This document shows, piece by piece, positions 1 through 4,902 of a stretch of DNA of 6,680 bases. The DNA comes from Bacteriovorax stolpii. Lineage in GTDB: Bacteria > Bdellovibrionota > Bacteriovoracia > Bacteriovoracales > Bacteriovoracaceae. The stretch spans positions 1-6,680 of the forward strand of contig CAMAYW010000135.1 of the NCBI GenBank assembly GCA_945862475.1, in the 5' to 3' direction. A model generated the notes under the pieces. The model was not told where the DNA came from, searched no databases, and saw only the letters and a list, made by a program, of their open reading frames with translations. The translations under genes and the position numbers were made by a program. Position 1 is the stretch's first letter. Every line of letters starts with the position of its first letter.

Positions 1-251
1 CTGTAACAGTCGAATTCTTGATTCCTAAAAACTTCATGATGACTGCTGATGTCACTTACTGTCATCACTATGCCATGAGAAGTAGGATCATTAGTTCAAC
101 GAAGCCCGATTACAGGGTTCAATGTAAATTTGCTTTCTCAATTCCTGGAGAACGAGAAAATCTTAGAAACTTTTTAAAATCAATCGAACCAAATATCTCT
201 GGAACTAAAAATACTACGGCCGAAGCACAAGACGATTCACTTGGCATTTAA
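1..251 (+). CDS. PilZ-like domain protein, C-terminal end (5' end outside window)
   Basis: The reading frame (codons starting at base 3) is open from the left edge to the TAA at 249-251, so this is the last ~82 residues of a longer protein. The TTG at 18 should not be taken as the true start. The stretch YRVQCKFAFSIPGERENLRNFLKSIE resembles the end of a PilZ domain, in which a 'YRVGxxF' strand is followed by a helix with an 'R..LR.FL' pattern. PilZ domains commonly bind cyclic di-GMP, but the binding motifs (RxxxR and D/NxSxxG) would lie upstream and cannot be seen, so binding is untested. The last ~20 residues are polar and probably disordered. The next gene starts 18 bases downstream on the same strand, suggesting co-transcription. 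The PilZ assignment rests on pattern resemblance over a short piece only. Confidence 0.55.
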   Translation, partial: VTVEFLIPKNFMMTADVTYCHHYAMRSRIISSTKPDYRVQCKFAFSIPGERENLRNFLKSIEPNISGTKNTTAEAQDDSLGI

Positions 252-269
252 TCCCTGTATAATCAGAGT

Positions 270-1265
270 ATGAAATCAATTTTTAGACCTTCTCTTTCTA
301 CTGGCCTTGTTGTATTTTTCTTCTTTATTCTCATTTTTTTGGGTCTCTTTGCTGAAGTCTTTGAGTCCCAAACACCTGAGGTAGATATTGCTCAGATTTA
401 TGCGAATCCTGCGCCTATTTCGGAGTTAAAACTTCTTAAAAGCTTAAAGTTAACTAATAAGCATGGAACTTTTCTTTTCGAGAATACTGACACTGATGGA
501 GATCTAACAGGCCCTTGGCAAATGCTAGAACCTCAGGCCCTCAAATTAAAAGGCAATGTCGTTTCAAGAATTATTGATGCATTAAGTGCAATCAGAGTAA
601 GAAATTTTTATCGCCTTGAACCGATTAATGTCACAAGTTTCTCTTTGGATAATCCAACCCTCACTTTAAATTTTACCAATAGTCTCGACAAAAATATCGA
701 GATCAAAATGGGACTTGTAAATCCGATTGATAACTCAGCCTATCTTTCACTATCAGGTCAGGATCAAATTTATCAAATTGATCCTATTGAAATGGCCCTT
801 GAAAGCTATGACCTTGCTCAACTAGTAGAATCTAAAGTTCTCGCTCTTAATTCAGAATCGCTTCAATCTGTAGAGATCTACTCTGAGGAAGGATTAAGAT
901 TGAAGCTCATAAGAAAAGAGGGTCTTTGGGTTGATCAAAACGCTGTTCAGTTATCAGAGACAAAAGTGAAAAAGTTTTTTGAAAAAATTGAAGAAATTAA
1001 AAGTTCATCCATTTTAGATAAACTTAATAATGAGCAAAAAGCATTTATGGAAGAAACACTCTCGCTTCCAGCGTGGAGTCTCAAACTCATAACCGGGCAA
1101 GGAGTACGTACCTATGTCATTGGACGTGTAAAGGGAGAAATACCCTCAATGAATGTCGTTAAAAGTGATACCTATGCTCTCTCATCAGATGAGAAACAAT
1201 CATTTGTTTTAATTGAAAAAGAAGAACTTAAAATTCTTAATACGAAATCAACTGACCTGAAATAA
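270..1265 (+). CDS. Membrane-anchored DUF4340 domain protein
   Basis: The 331-residue protein has a short basic N-terminus (MKSIFRPS), one hydrophobic segment at about residues 11-30 rich in Phe, Leu and Ile, and then a long soluble portion. It is most likely a signal anchor with the bulk in the periplasm. The soluble part has the DUF4340 pattern: a 'KLTNKHGTFLFEN' strand, 'GPWQMLEPQALKLKGNVVSRIIDAL', then 'FSLDNPTLTLNF', with a second similar unit from about residue 195 ('LRLKLIRKEGLWVDQNAVQLSETKVKKFFEKI'). This internal repetition is usual for the family. The family's function is unknown. In other bacteria DUF4340 proteins often sit beside GldF/GldG-like ABC transporter genes, but none is visible here. 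The ATG at 270 follows the preceding stop by 18 bases; the only purine-rich run (AGAG, 265-268) is too close to be a good ribosome binding site, so translational coupling is possible. The stop codon runs into a terminator. Confidence 0.8.
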   Translation: MKSIFRPSLSTGLVVFFFFILIFLGLFAEVFESQTPEVDIAQIYANPAPISELKLLKSLKLTNKHGTFLFENTDTDGDLTGPWQMLEPQALKLKGNVVSRIIDALSAIRVRNFYRLEPINVTSFSLDNPTLTLNFTNSLDKNIEIKMGLVNPIDNSAYLSLSGQDQIYQIDPIEMALESYDLAQLVESKVLALNSESLQSVEIYSEEGLRLKLIRKEGLWVDQNAVQLSETKVKKFFEKIEEIKSSSILDKLNNEQKAFMEETLSLPAWSLKLITGQGVRTYVIGRVKGEIPSMNVVKSDTYALSSDEKQSFVLIEKEELKILNTKSTDLK

Positions 1266-1291
1266 AAAGGGACTCTTAAAGAGTCCCTTTT
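1265..1291. terminator. Bidirectional intrinsic terminator between DUF4340 gene and rpmG
   Basis: A perfect odd-length palindrome is centred on base 1278: AAAAGGGACTC on the left pairs with GAGTCCCTTTT on the right around a TTAAA centre. It begins at the last base of the plus-strand stop codon and lies 25 bases beyond the rpmG stop on the minus strand. Read on the minus strand the stem is followed by TTTTTATTT, a good U-tract. Read on the plus strand the T run is only TTTT, so termination is probably stronger for rpmG. Confidence 0.88.
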
Positions 1292-1316
1292 CAGCATAAA
1301 AATCTTATTCAGAAAA

Positions 1317-1493
1317 TTATTTAATTTCTTTGTGAACAGTATGACGACGAAGATTCGGGTTATACTTTTTCATTTCTAAACGCTCTGGAGTCGTTTTTTT
1401 GTTTTTTGAAGTTGTATAACGAGAAGGTGAAGCACCCTCTTTTCTAGCTTCTGTACATTCTAAAGTCACAATAACTCGTGGTCCCTTGGCCAT
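1317..1493 (-). CDS. rpmG: 50S ribosomal protein L33
   Basis: The 58-residue protein begins MAKGPRVIVTLECTEARKEG, continues with SRYTTSKNKKTTPERLEMKK and ends HTVHKEIK. It carries the L33 hallmarks: the 'Y-T-T-K-N-K-x-x-x-P-E-R-L-E-x-K-K' core and the terminal 'H-K-E-x-K'. L33 is a small protein of the large ribosomal subunit near the E site. Zinc-binding L33 has two CxxC pairs; here a single Cys (residue 13) remains and the second pair is replaced by YNPNLR, so it is the zinc-independent form. The start is supported by GAGGA (complement of 1498-1502), five bases before the ATG. It stands alone: the commonly linked secE, nusG and tRNA genes are absent nearby. Its own promoter (1535-1563) and terminator (1265-1291) suggest a monocistronic unit. 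Confidence 0.96.
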   Translation of the reverse strand: MAKGPRVIVTLECTEARKEGASPSRYTTSKNKKTTPERLEMKKYNPNLRRHTVHKEIK

Positions 1494-1534
1494 AAAATCC
1501 TCGCAATGGTAATCATTTACTTAAAAGTTGGAAC

Positions 1535-1563
1535 AATATAGACTAAGTTAATTCTTATTACAA
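1535..1563 (-). promoter_or_regulatory. Probable sigma-70 promoter of rpmG
   Basis: On the minus strand there is TTGTAA (complement of 1558-1563) as a -35, a 17-base spacer, and TATATT (complement of 1535-1540) as a -10. Transcription would start about 35 bases ahead of the rpmG ATG. The spacing is ideal and the hexamers match well. It lies in the only non-coding gap ahead of rpmG. No experimental support is available here. Confidence 0.55.
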
Positions 1564-1588
1564 GAGTTTACTTGATGAAGAGTGTCGG

Positions 1589-1864
1589 ATGCAGCGAGTT
1601 AATTTAGAGAATTGGTCCTATACGCGCTATGAAAATAAAAATTTCATGGCATTAATCACTTTTGGCGCAGACCCAGAATCAATACAAACTAATGAATTTC
1701 AGTATTATGTCACAGTTATTCAAGATGAAGAGAAGGAAATATTCCAATCAAATTTTGACTCTATAAGTGAAGCTTGCCTCTATCTTAATTCAAATTATGG
1801 TGACTGGACCCTGAATGATCAAACAGCTAAAAAATCTGGATGCTCAACCTGTGCTGCTCACTAA
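1589..1864 (+). CDS. Small hypothetical protein with C-terminal CxxC tail
   Basis: This 91-residue protein matches no family I recognise. It has no signal peptide or membrane segment and looks like a small cytoplasmic alpha/beta fold: strands around residues 18-25 (FMALITFG) and 38-46 (QYYVTVIQD), then a probable helix at about 57-68. It ends in GDWTLNDQTAKKSGCSTCAAH, so two of its three cysteines form a CxxC followed by a terminal His. Such a tail could bind metal, act as a redox pair, or be an attachment point; this is inference. The ATG at 1589 is preceded by GAAGAG (1577-1582), an acceptable ribosome binding site. It is divergent from rpmG and its last 38 bases overlap the 3' end of lplA on the other strand. 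The reading frame is probably real because it spans a whole gap between genes and has natural composition. Confidence 0.72.
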   Translation: MQRVNLENWSYTRYENKNFMALITFGADPESIQTNEFQYYVTVIQDEEKEIFQSNFDSISEACLYLNSNYGDWTLNDQTAKKSGCSTCAAH

Positions 1865-2711
1865 AATCTGGAAAAAATCGTTCTAACTCAATTCGCTCTA
1901 GTTCATTTTCCATCGATTCTCGATCGAATTTTTTTCCACTCGACTGAATAATCCCCTTTCTAACAAGAAGACCATTTTGAAGTTCGAAAAGTGGGGTCTC
2001 TCCCCAGAGCCAATCCCAATGAGTGAGTTTTTGAAAACTATCTTGAACAGATGGATGAGAAAGATGTTCACCACTAAGTTCAAAGGGAATTGTTTTTAGG
2101 TAATGAGCGACAAGATCTATGACATCTTTTATTTCTACTCCAGGATGAACTTCTTGGAGTGAAATGACCTTTGATCGGACAGAGGCAATCGATTTAGAGC
2201 TTTTAGGAATAAAGGTATGCTTTAAACTCTCTTCTAATTTATGAAGATCAGAACTCACCAAAAATGTTCCGTGATGAAAGGAAGCTTCTTTTGTTTGTTT
2301 GTAAGCAGAGCCAGAAATCTTTTTCGGATGACCTTCTAAATCATTGAGCCACAGATCATTTCTGGGAGAGATTGAAAGGTGAATGTCGGCCTTAGAGAAA
2401 GCTTCCGTTAAAAGTTCAGCATGCTTTTTTCGATCAATCGTACCATCAGGGGTGATAAAGCTAAAATTTAAATTCCCCTCATCATGATAAACGCACCCCC
2501 CACCACTTTGCCTTCTAACAAGCCAAATATCGTTACTAACAAGATAAGAAAGATTGGTCTCTAGCCAAGGATTTTGAAATCGACCTAGAACAACGGAAGG
2601 ACGATTTACATAAAAAAAAAGGAGAGGAAGATCTGCCCCACCTCTTAGAAAGAAATCCTCGAGGGCGAGATTGATAAAAGGATTACGAAATGGAGATGTC
2701 AGGACTTTCAT
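1827..2711 (-). CDS. lplA: Lipoate-protein ligase A family protein (LplA/LipB-like fold)
   Basis: From the ATG at 2711 the product has 294 residues; an in-frame ATG at 2753 would add 14, but homologues begin near 'KVLTSPFRNPFINLALEDFF', so 2711 is preferred. The enzyme activates lipoate with ATP and transfers it to the lysine of E2 and GcvH domains in the cytoplasm. Visible signatures are RRQSGGGCVYHDEGNLNFSF (residues 66-85, the RRxSGGGxVxHD lipoyl-AMP loop), NDLWLND (118-124), and KKISGSAYK with the conserved Lys at 131, then HHGTFLV. A reduced C-terminal accessory region begins at WDWLWGETPLF and is shorter than in the ~338-residue E. coli LplA, closer to the LIPT1-like or split forms. The 3' end overlaps the CxxC gene on the other strand by 38 bases. 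A nine-base A/T homopolymer lies in codons for Leu31-Tyr34. No lipA or lipB gene is in the window, so whether it scavenges lipoate or moves it between proteins is open. Confidence 0.9.
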   Translation of the reverse strand: MKVLTSPFRNPFINLALEDFFLRGGADLPLLFFYVNRPSVVLGRFQNPWLETNLSYLVSNDIWLVRRQSGGGCVYHDEGNLNFSFITPDGTIDRKKHAELLTEAFSKADIHLSISPRNDLWLNDLEGHPKKISGSAYKQTKEASFHHGTFLVSSDLHKLEESLKHTFIPKSSKSIASVRSKVISLQEVHPGVEIKDVIDLVAHYLKTIPFELSGEHLSHPSVQDSFQKLTHWDWLWGETPLFELQNGLLVRKGIIQSSGKKFDRESMENELERIELERFFPDFSEQHRLSIQIF

Positions 2712-2719
2712 TGTTTGAC

Positions 2720-2748
2720 ATGATAACCTTTTGAGAATGAAAGAACAA
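2720..2748 (-). promoter_or_regulatory. Candidate lplA promoter giving a near-leaderless transcript
   Basis: On the minus strand TTGTTC (complement of 2743-2748) and TATCAT (complement of 2720-2725) are separated by 17 bases. The -10 ends only 8 bases before the ATG at 2711, so transcription would start within one to three bases of the start codon. This would fit the absence of a ribosome binding site ahead of that ATG. It lies within the first codons of ogt on the opposite strand. The match is moderate and could be chance. Confidence 0.3.
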
Positions 2749-3207
2749 TTCAAGACTATTATTCTTCCAAAGCTTCCTATTGTAGGACAATTAAAGATCT
2801 TAACGACGACTTCTGATATTATTTTTACAATTAATATTATCGCTAATGAACCTCAAACTCCCGATACGGATTTTTCAATTCGCTGCTACCGAGAGTTTCA
2901 ATCTTACCTGTGTGGACAATCCCAGAAGATAAATTTACCTTCAATGATTTATCAAAAAAGTGAATTTCAAATTAAAATCTTAAATGAAATTAATAAAATC
3001 TCATATGGGGAGAAAAAAACTTATAAAGAAATAGGTGAATCAATTAACTCGAGAGCCTATCAAGCAATCGGAAGTGTATGCAGAACAAATCCCCTGATCC
3101 TTCTTTATCCTTGCCACAGAGTTATTGGTAAAAAGAATTCTCTACAATACATTGGTGGTGAAATAATGAAGAAGAATCTCCATCATTTAGAAAGTTCTAC
3201 TCTTTAA
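2737..3207 (+). CDS. ogt: Methylated-DNA--protein-cysteine S-methyltransferase (Ogt/MGMT family)
   Basis: The 156-residue protein (start ATG 2737; an in-frame TTG at 2731 would add two) repairs O6-alkylguanine and O4-alkylthymine by moving the alkyl group irreversibly onto its own cysteine. The C-terminal DNA-binding domain is clear: FQIKILNEINKISYGEKKTY, RTNP, and the active-site PCHRVIG with acceptor Cys126 (codon 3112-3114). Tyr96, the Asn of RTNP and the Tyr of QYIGG match conserved DNA- and substrate-contact positions. The arginine-finger position, 17 residues before the cysteine (Arg128 in human AGT), is Gln109 here. The N-terminal ~60 residues match the divergent ribonuclease-H-like domain only loosely. 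There are no Ada-type zinc or regulatory domains, so this is the constitutive single-unit type. It is head to head with lplA and ends two bases from the next gene, convergently. No convincing ribosome binding site is seen. Confidence 0.92.
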   Translation: MKEQFKTIILPKLPIVGQLKILTTTSDIIFTINIIANEPQTPDTDFSIRCYREFQSYLCGQSQKINLPSMIYQKSEFQIKILNEINKISYGEKKTYKEIGESINSRAYQAIGSVCRTNPLILLYPCHRVIGKKNSLQYIGGEIMKKNLHHLESSTL

Positions 3208-3209
3208 AA

Positions 3210-4637
3210 TTAAACCATACTATTTTTTTTACCAACAAAACAAGGATGCCCAAAAAGACATTTGTCATTAATTGCTTTTGCCACAGGAGGAGGAACCATC
3301 TCTTCCCATCCAGCTTCATTTTGGACAATCATTTGTAAAACTTTCGAAGAATAAATATGAAGAATATCTTTATTAAAACCATCCACATTATGAATTTGCT
3401 TCATTCCTTTCAAATGATCTAAGAGATGATTAAATTCAACTGGAACTATAAGATTTGAAAGTGTTTCAATTGACCCTTTTTCTGACTTATAAGGATAGAT
3501 ATAAACTTTCACATTTTCTCTAAAAAGTTGCCCTAGCGCCCCAAGGATCCCACCATCAACGTTTGAGTATTTATCCGTAAATATTTGCTGAAAGTTATAA
3601 ATACCAAGCACTAACCCAAGATGAGGAACATTCAGTTGAGAGAAATAGCTTGAGAGTTTGTAGTATTGTGGAAAATTTGTAATCAATACTTTCTGTCCCA
3701 TACTACACATGAGATCGACCCGGGCCAGGAAATCTTCTTTTGCAATTTCTCCGCTATCAGCTTTCAAAGTCGACATTGTTATTTCTGAAATTGTGACGAT
3801 ATCTTCATCAGTCTGACCTATTTCACGGGCAAAATTAGAAAGTCCCGTTTTAATCATATCAAAACTAACTAGCGTCGGCGGTCTATAAGATCCCCTCACA
3901 ACTAAGACATCTTTTTTATAAAGAATATCATTAGGGAGAGCGACATTTCCTTCTTCATCAAACATGATCGCTTGCGTGTAACCTAGATTAAGTAAGTAGA
4001 GGTTCATGAGACGGTTATCTATCCCAACGAACGCCTTCCCACCAAAGCGAATAAAATTTACTTCAATTCTTGTATTGTCCAAATGATCCATGAGGGACCG
4101 TATAAAAGCCTCTGGGTCCTCTTGAAGAAACAAAGAGGCATACACGAGATTCAATCCAATGATCCCTAAAGCATCTTGCTGAAGGACGTTTTGGGGATCA
4201 AGCATTCTGACATGAATAACGACATCAGAAACTTCAGAACCAGGAGTATTTTGAAAACGCATCCCAAGCCAACCGTGGGAATCATTTGTTCTTTGAAAGT
4301 TTAGTGCGGCAACAGTATCTGCAAAAACGAAAAAAGCGTGATCCTTTCCTCTACTTTCACTTAGTCTTTCATCTAAGAGCTGGAATTCTTTTTCAAGCAT
4401 TTGCAGGAGTCTTGATTGAGAAACATAACGCCCAAAAGGCTCTTTACCGTAAATAGAATCAGAGAAAGTCATGTCGTAAGCAGAGATTGTTTTGGCAATC
4501 GATCCGGAAGATCCACCGGCCTGGAAAAAATGTCTCGCCACTTCCTGGCCCGCACCAATTTCCGCGAAAGTTCCGTAATATTTTTTAGCTAAATTTATTT
4601 TTAGAGCTTTTTGCCTGAGCGATAGTATGGCCTGCAT
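3210..4637 (-). CDS. Conserved protein of unknown function, FAEIGAGQEVARHFF family
   Basis: The product has 475 residues from the ATG at 4637, which has AGGA five bases upstream; an ATG six bases earlier (4643) lacks a properly spaced site and would give 477. I recognise the sequence type but not a function: near-identical N-terminal blocks, YGTFAEIGAGQEVARHFF (residues 21-38), then TISAYDMTFSDSIYG (50-64), occur in full-length proteins of Bdellovibrio relatives, Bacteroidota and others. From memory these carry conflicting inherited names (nicotinate-nucleotide adenylyltransferase, TonB-dependent receptor); nothing here supports either: no signal peptide, no beta-barrel features and no HxGH nucleotidyltransferase motif. 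Other conserved-looking blocks are FFVFADTVAALNFQ, SHGWLGMRFQ, VLVVRGSYRPPTLVSFDM and VLITNFPQYYKL. It is probably a cytoplasmic enzyme, inferred from the charged and glycine-rich blocks. The C-terminus has two cysteines (KCLFGHPCFVGKK) and is encoded over an eight-base A/T homopolymer at 3223-3230. It converges with ogt at a two-base gap. Confidence 0.85.
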   Translation of the reverse strand: MQAILSLRQKALKINLAKKYYGTFAEIGAGQEVARHFFQAGGSSGSIAKTISAYDMTFSDSIYGKEPFGRYVSQSRLLQMLEKEFQLLDERLSESRGKDHAFFVFADTVAALNFQRTNDSHGWLGMRFQNTPGSEVSDVVIHVRMLDPQNVLQQDALGIIGLNLVYASLFLQEDPEAFIRSLMDHLDNTRIEVNFIRFGGKAFVGIDNRLMNLYLLNLGYTQAIMFDEEGNVALPNDILYKKDVLVVRGSYRPPTLVSFDMIKTGLSNFAREIGQTDEDIVTISEITMSTLKADSGEIAKEDFLARVDLMCSMGQKVLITNFPQYYKLSSYFSQLNVPHLGLVLGIYNFQQIFTDKYSNVDGGILGALGQLFRENVKVYIYPYKSEKGSIETLSNLIVPVEFNHLLDHLKGMKQIHNVDGFNKDILHIYSSKVLQMIVQNEAGWEEMVPPPVAKAINDKCLFGHPCFVGKKNSMV

Positions 4638-4744
4638 ATCCATCCTGTTTAGTTAAGTCATTGATTTTATGAGAGTACAGGGTCAGTGTACCATTACTTT
4701 CAAGGGTTTGAGGAGAAAAAGCTTGAATCCAATTAACTTAGTAG

Positions 4745-4771
4745 CAAAATAAAATATGAAAGTGTCGATAA
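4745..4771 (+). promoter_or_regulatory. FliA (sigma-28)-like promoter for the 32-codon gene
   Basis: GTCGATAA at 4764-4771 matches the sigma-28 -10 consensus GCCGATAA at seven of eight positions, and CAAA at 4745-4748 matches TAAA at three of four with the expected 15-base spacing. Transcription would begin near 4778, leaving a leader of about 24 bases that contains a strong ribosome binding site. A sigma-70 reading with TATAAG at 4777-4782 as the -10 would put the start inside the ribosome binding site and lacks a -35, so it is less likely. This is a motif match only. Confidence 0.4.
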
Positions 4772-4783
4772 GACTTATAAGTC
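4772..4783. promoter_or_regulatory. 12-base perfect palindrome GACTTATAAGTC, possible operator
   Basis: GACTTATAAGTC equals its own reverse complement. It begins immediately after the -10-like GTCGATAA and would cover the predicted transcription start, then ends five bases before the AAGGAG ribosome binding site. The position suits a repressor or dimeric regulator site. A 12-base palindrome can occur by chance in AT-rich DNA, so the function is inferred from position. Confidence 0.3.
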
Positions 4784-4788
4784 CCCTA

Positions 4789-4794
4789 AAGGAG
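4789..4794 (+). promoter_or_regulatory. Strong ribosome binding site for the 32-codon gene
   Basis: AAGGAG, preceded by a further A, lies seven bases before the ATG at 4802. This is among the best-formed ribosome binding sites in the window and is the main reason for calling the small downstream frame a real gene. Confidence 0.65.
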
Positions 4795-4801
4795 ACCATA
4801 T

Positions 4802-4900
4802 ATGGAACTCATCGTAGCAGGAATTTTGGTAATCGCTGGAACAGCAGCCGTTATCAAAGGGGCACCGACCCTGAGACCGGTGCCAGTTAAAAAGAAGTAG
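4802..4900 (+). CDS. Small single-pass membrane peptide (32 residues)
   Basis: ATG 4802 to TAG 4898-4900 encodes 32 residues. The N-terminus is MELIVAGILVIAGTAAVI, a hydrophobic helix of about 16 residues (3-18) with small-residue Gly/Ala spacing. It is followed by KGAPTLRPVPV and a terminal KKK. The acidic N-terminus and basic tail predict one membrane span with the C-terminus in the cytoplasm. There is no cleavage site or lipobox. It is not a match to any family I know. It has an ideally placed AAGGAG, a FliA-like promoter and a palindrome upstream. Its stop is two bases from the pepN stop on the other strand. Possible roles include a small regulator of a membrane complex, or a toxin-like peptide; no antitoxin RNA was identified, so neither is shown. 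Its small size means automated gene finders may miss it. Confidence 0.6.
   Translation: MELIVAGILVIAGTAAVIKGAPTLRPVPVKKK
4861..4884 (-). terminator. GC-rich hairpin, possible weak pepN terminator
   Basis: GGCACCG (4861-4867) and CGGTGCC (4878-4884) form a perfect 7-base-pair stem with a 10-base loop. It lies 19 bases beyond the pepN stop, inside the 32-codon gene. Read on the minus strand the stem is followed by CCTTTG, a poor U-tract; read on the plus strand an A-rich run follows, so it cannot act as an intrinsic terminator there. It is the best candidate for ending pepN transcription but is not strong. Confidence 0.35.
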
Positions 4901-4902
4901 TC

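Noticed and set aside
18..251. A complete 77-codon gene starting with TTG at 18
   Set aside because: The frame is open to the left edge and the residues look like the end of a PilZ domain, so it is the tail of a truncated gene rather than a small complete one.
258..263. TATAAT hexamer ahead of the DUF4340 gene
   Set aside because: Transcription from it would start within the first codon, and no -35 lies 16-18 bases upstream.
1898..2083. 61-codon minus-strand frame
   Set aside because: It is an out-of-frame shadow inside lplA on the same strand, and lplA is clearly the real gene.
2715..2720. TTGACA, a perfect -35 hexamer on the plus strand before ogt
   Set aside because: No -10-like sequence lies 16-18 bases downstream, and the position would put the transcript start inside ogt.
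4675..4691. GTACA-N7-TGTAC inverted repeat in the divergent gap
   Set aside because: The arms are only five bases, it is not in a clear position relative to either promoter, and it fits chance expectation.
4669..4752. 27-codon plus-strand frame ahead of the small membrane peptide, with an internal GAGGAG followed by TTG
   Set aside because: The ATG has no ribosome binding site, the peptide has no recognisable character, and the internal TTG version has only nine codons.
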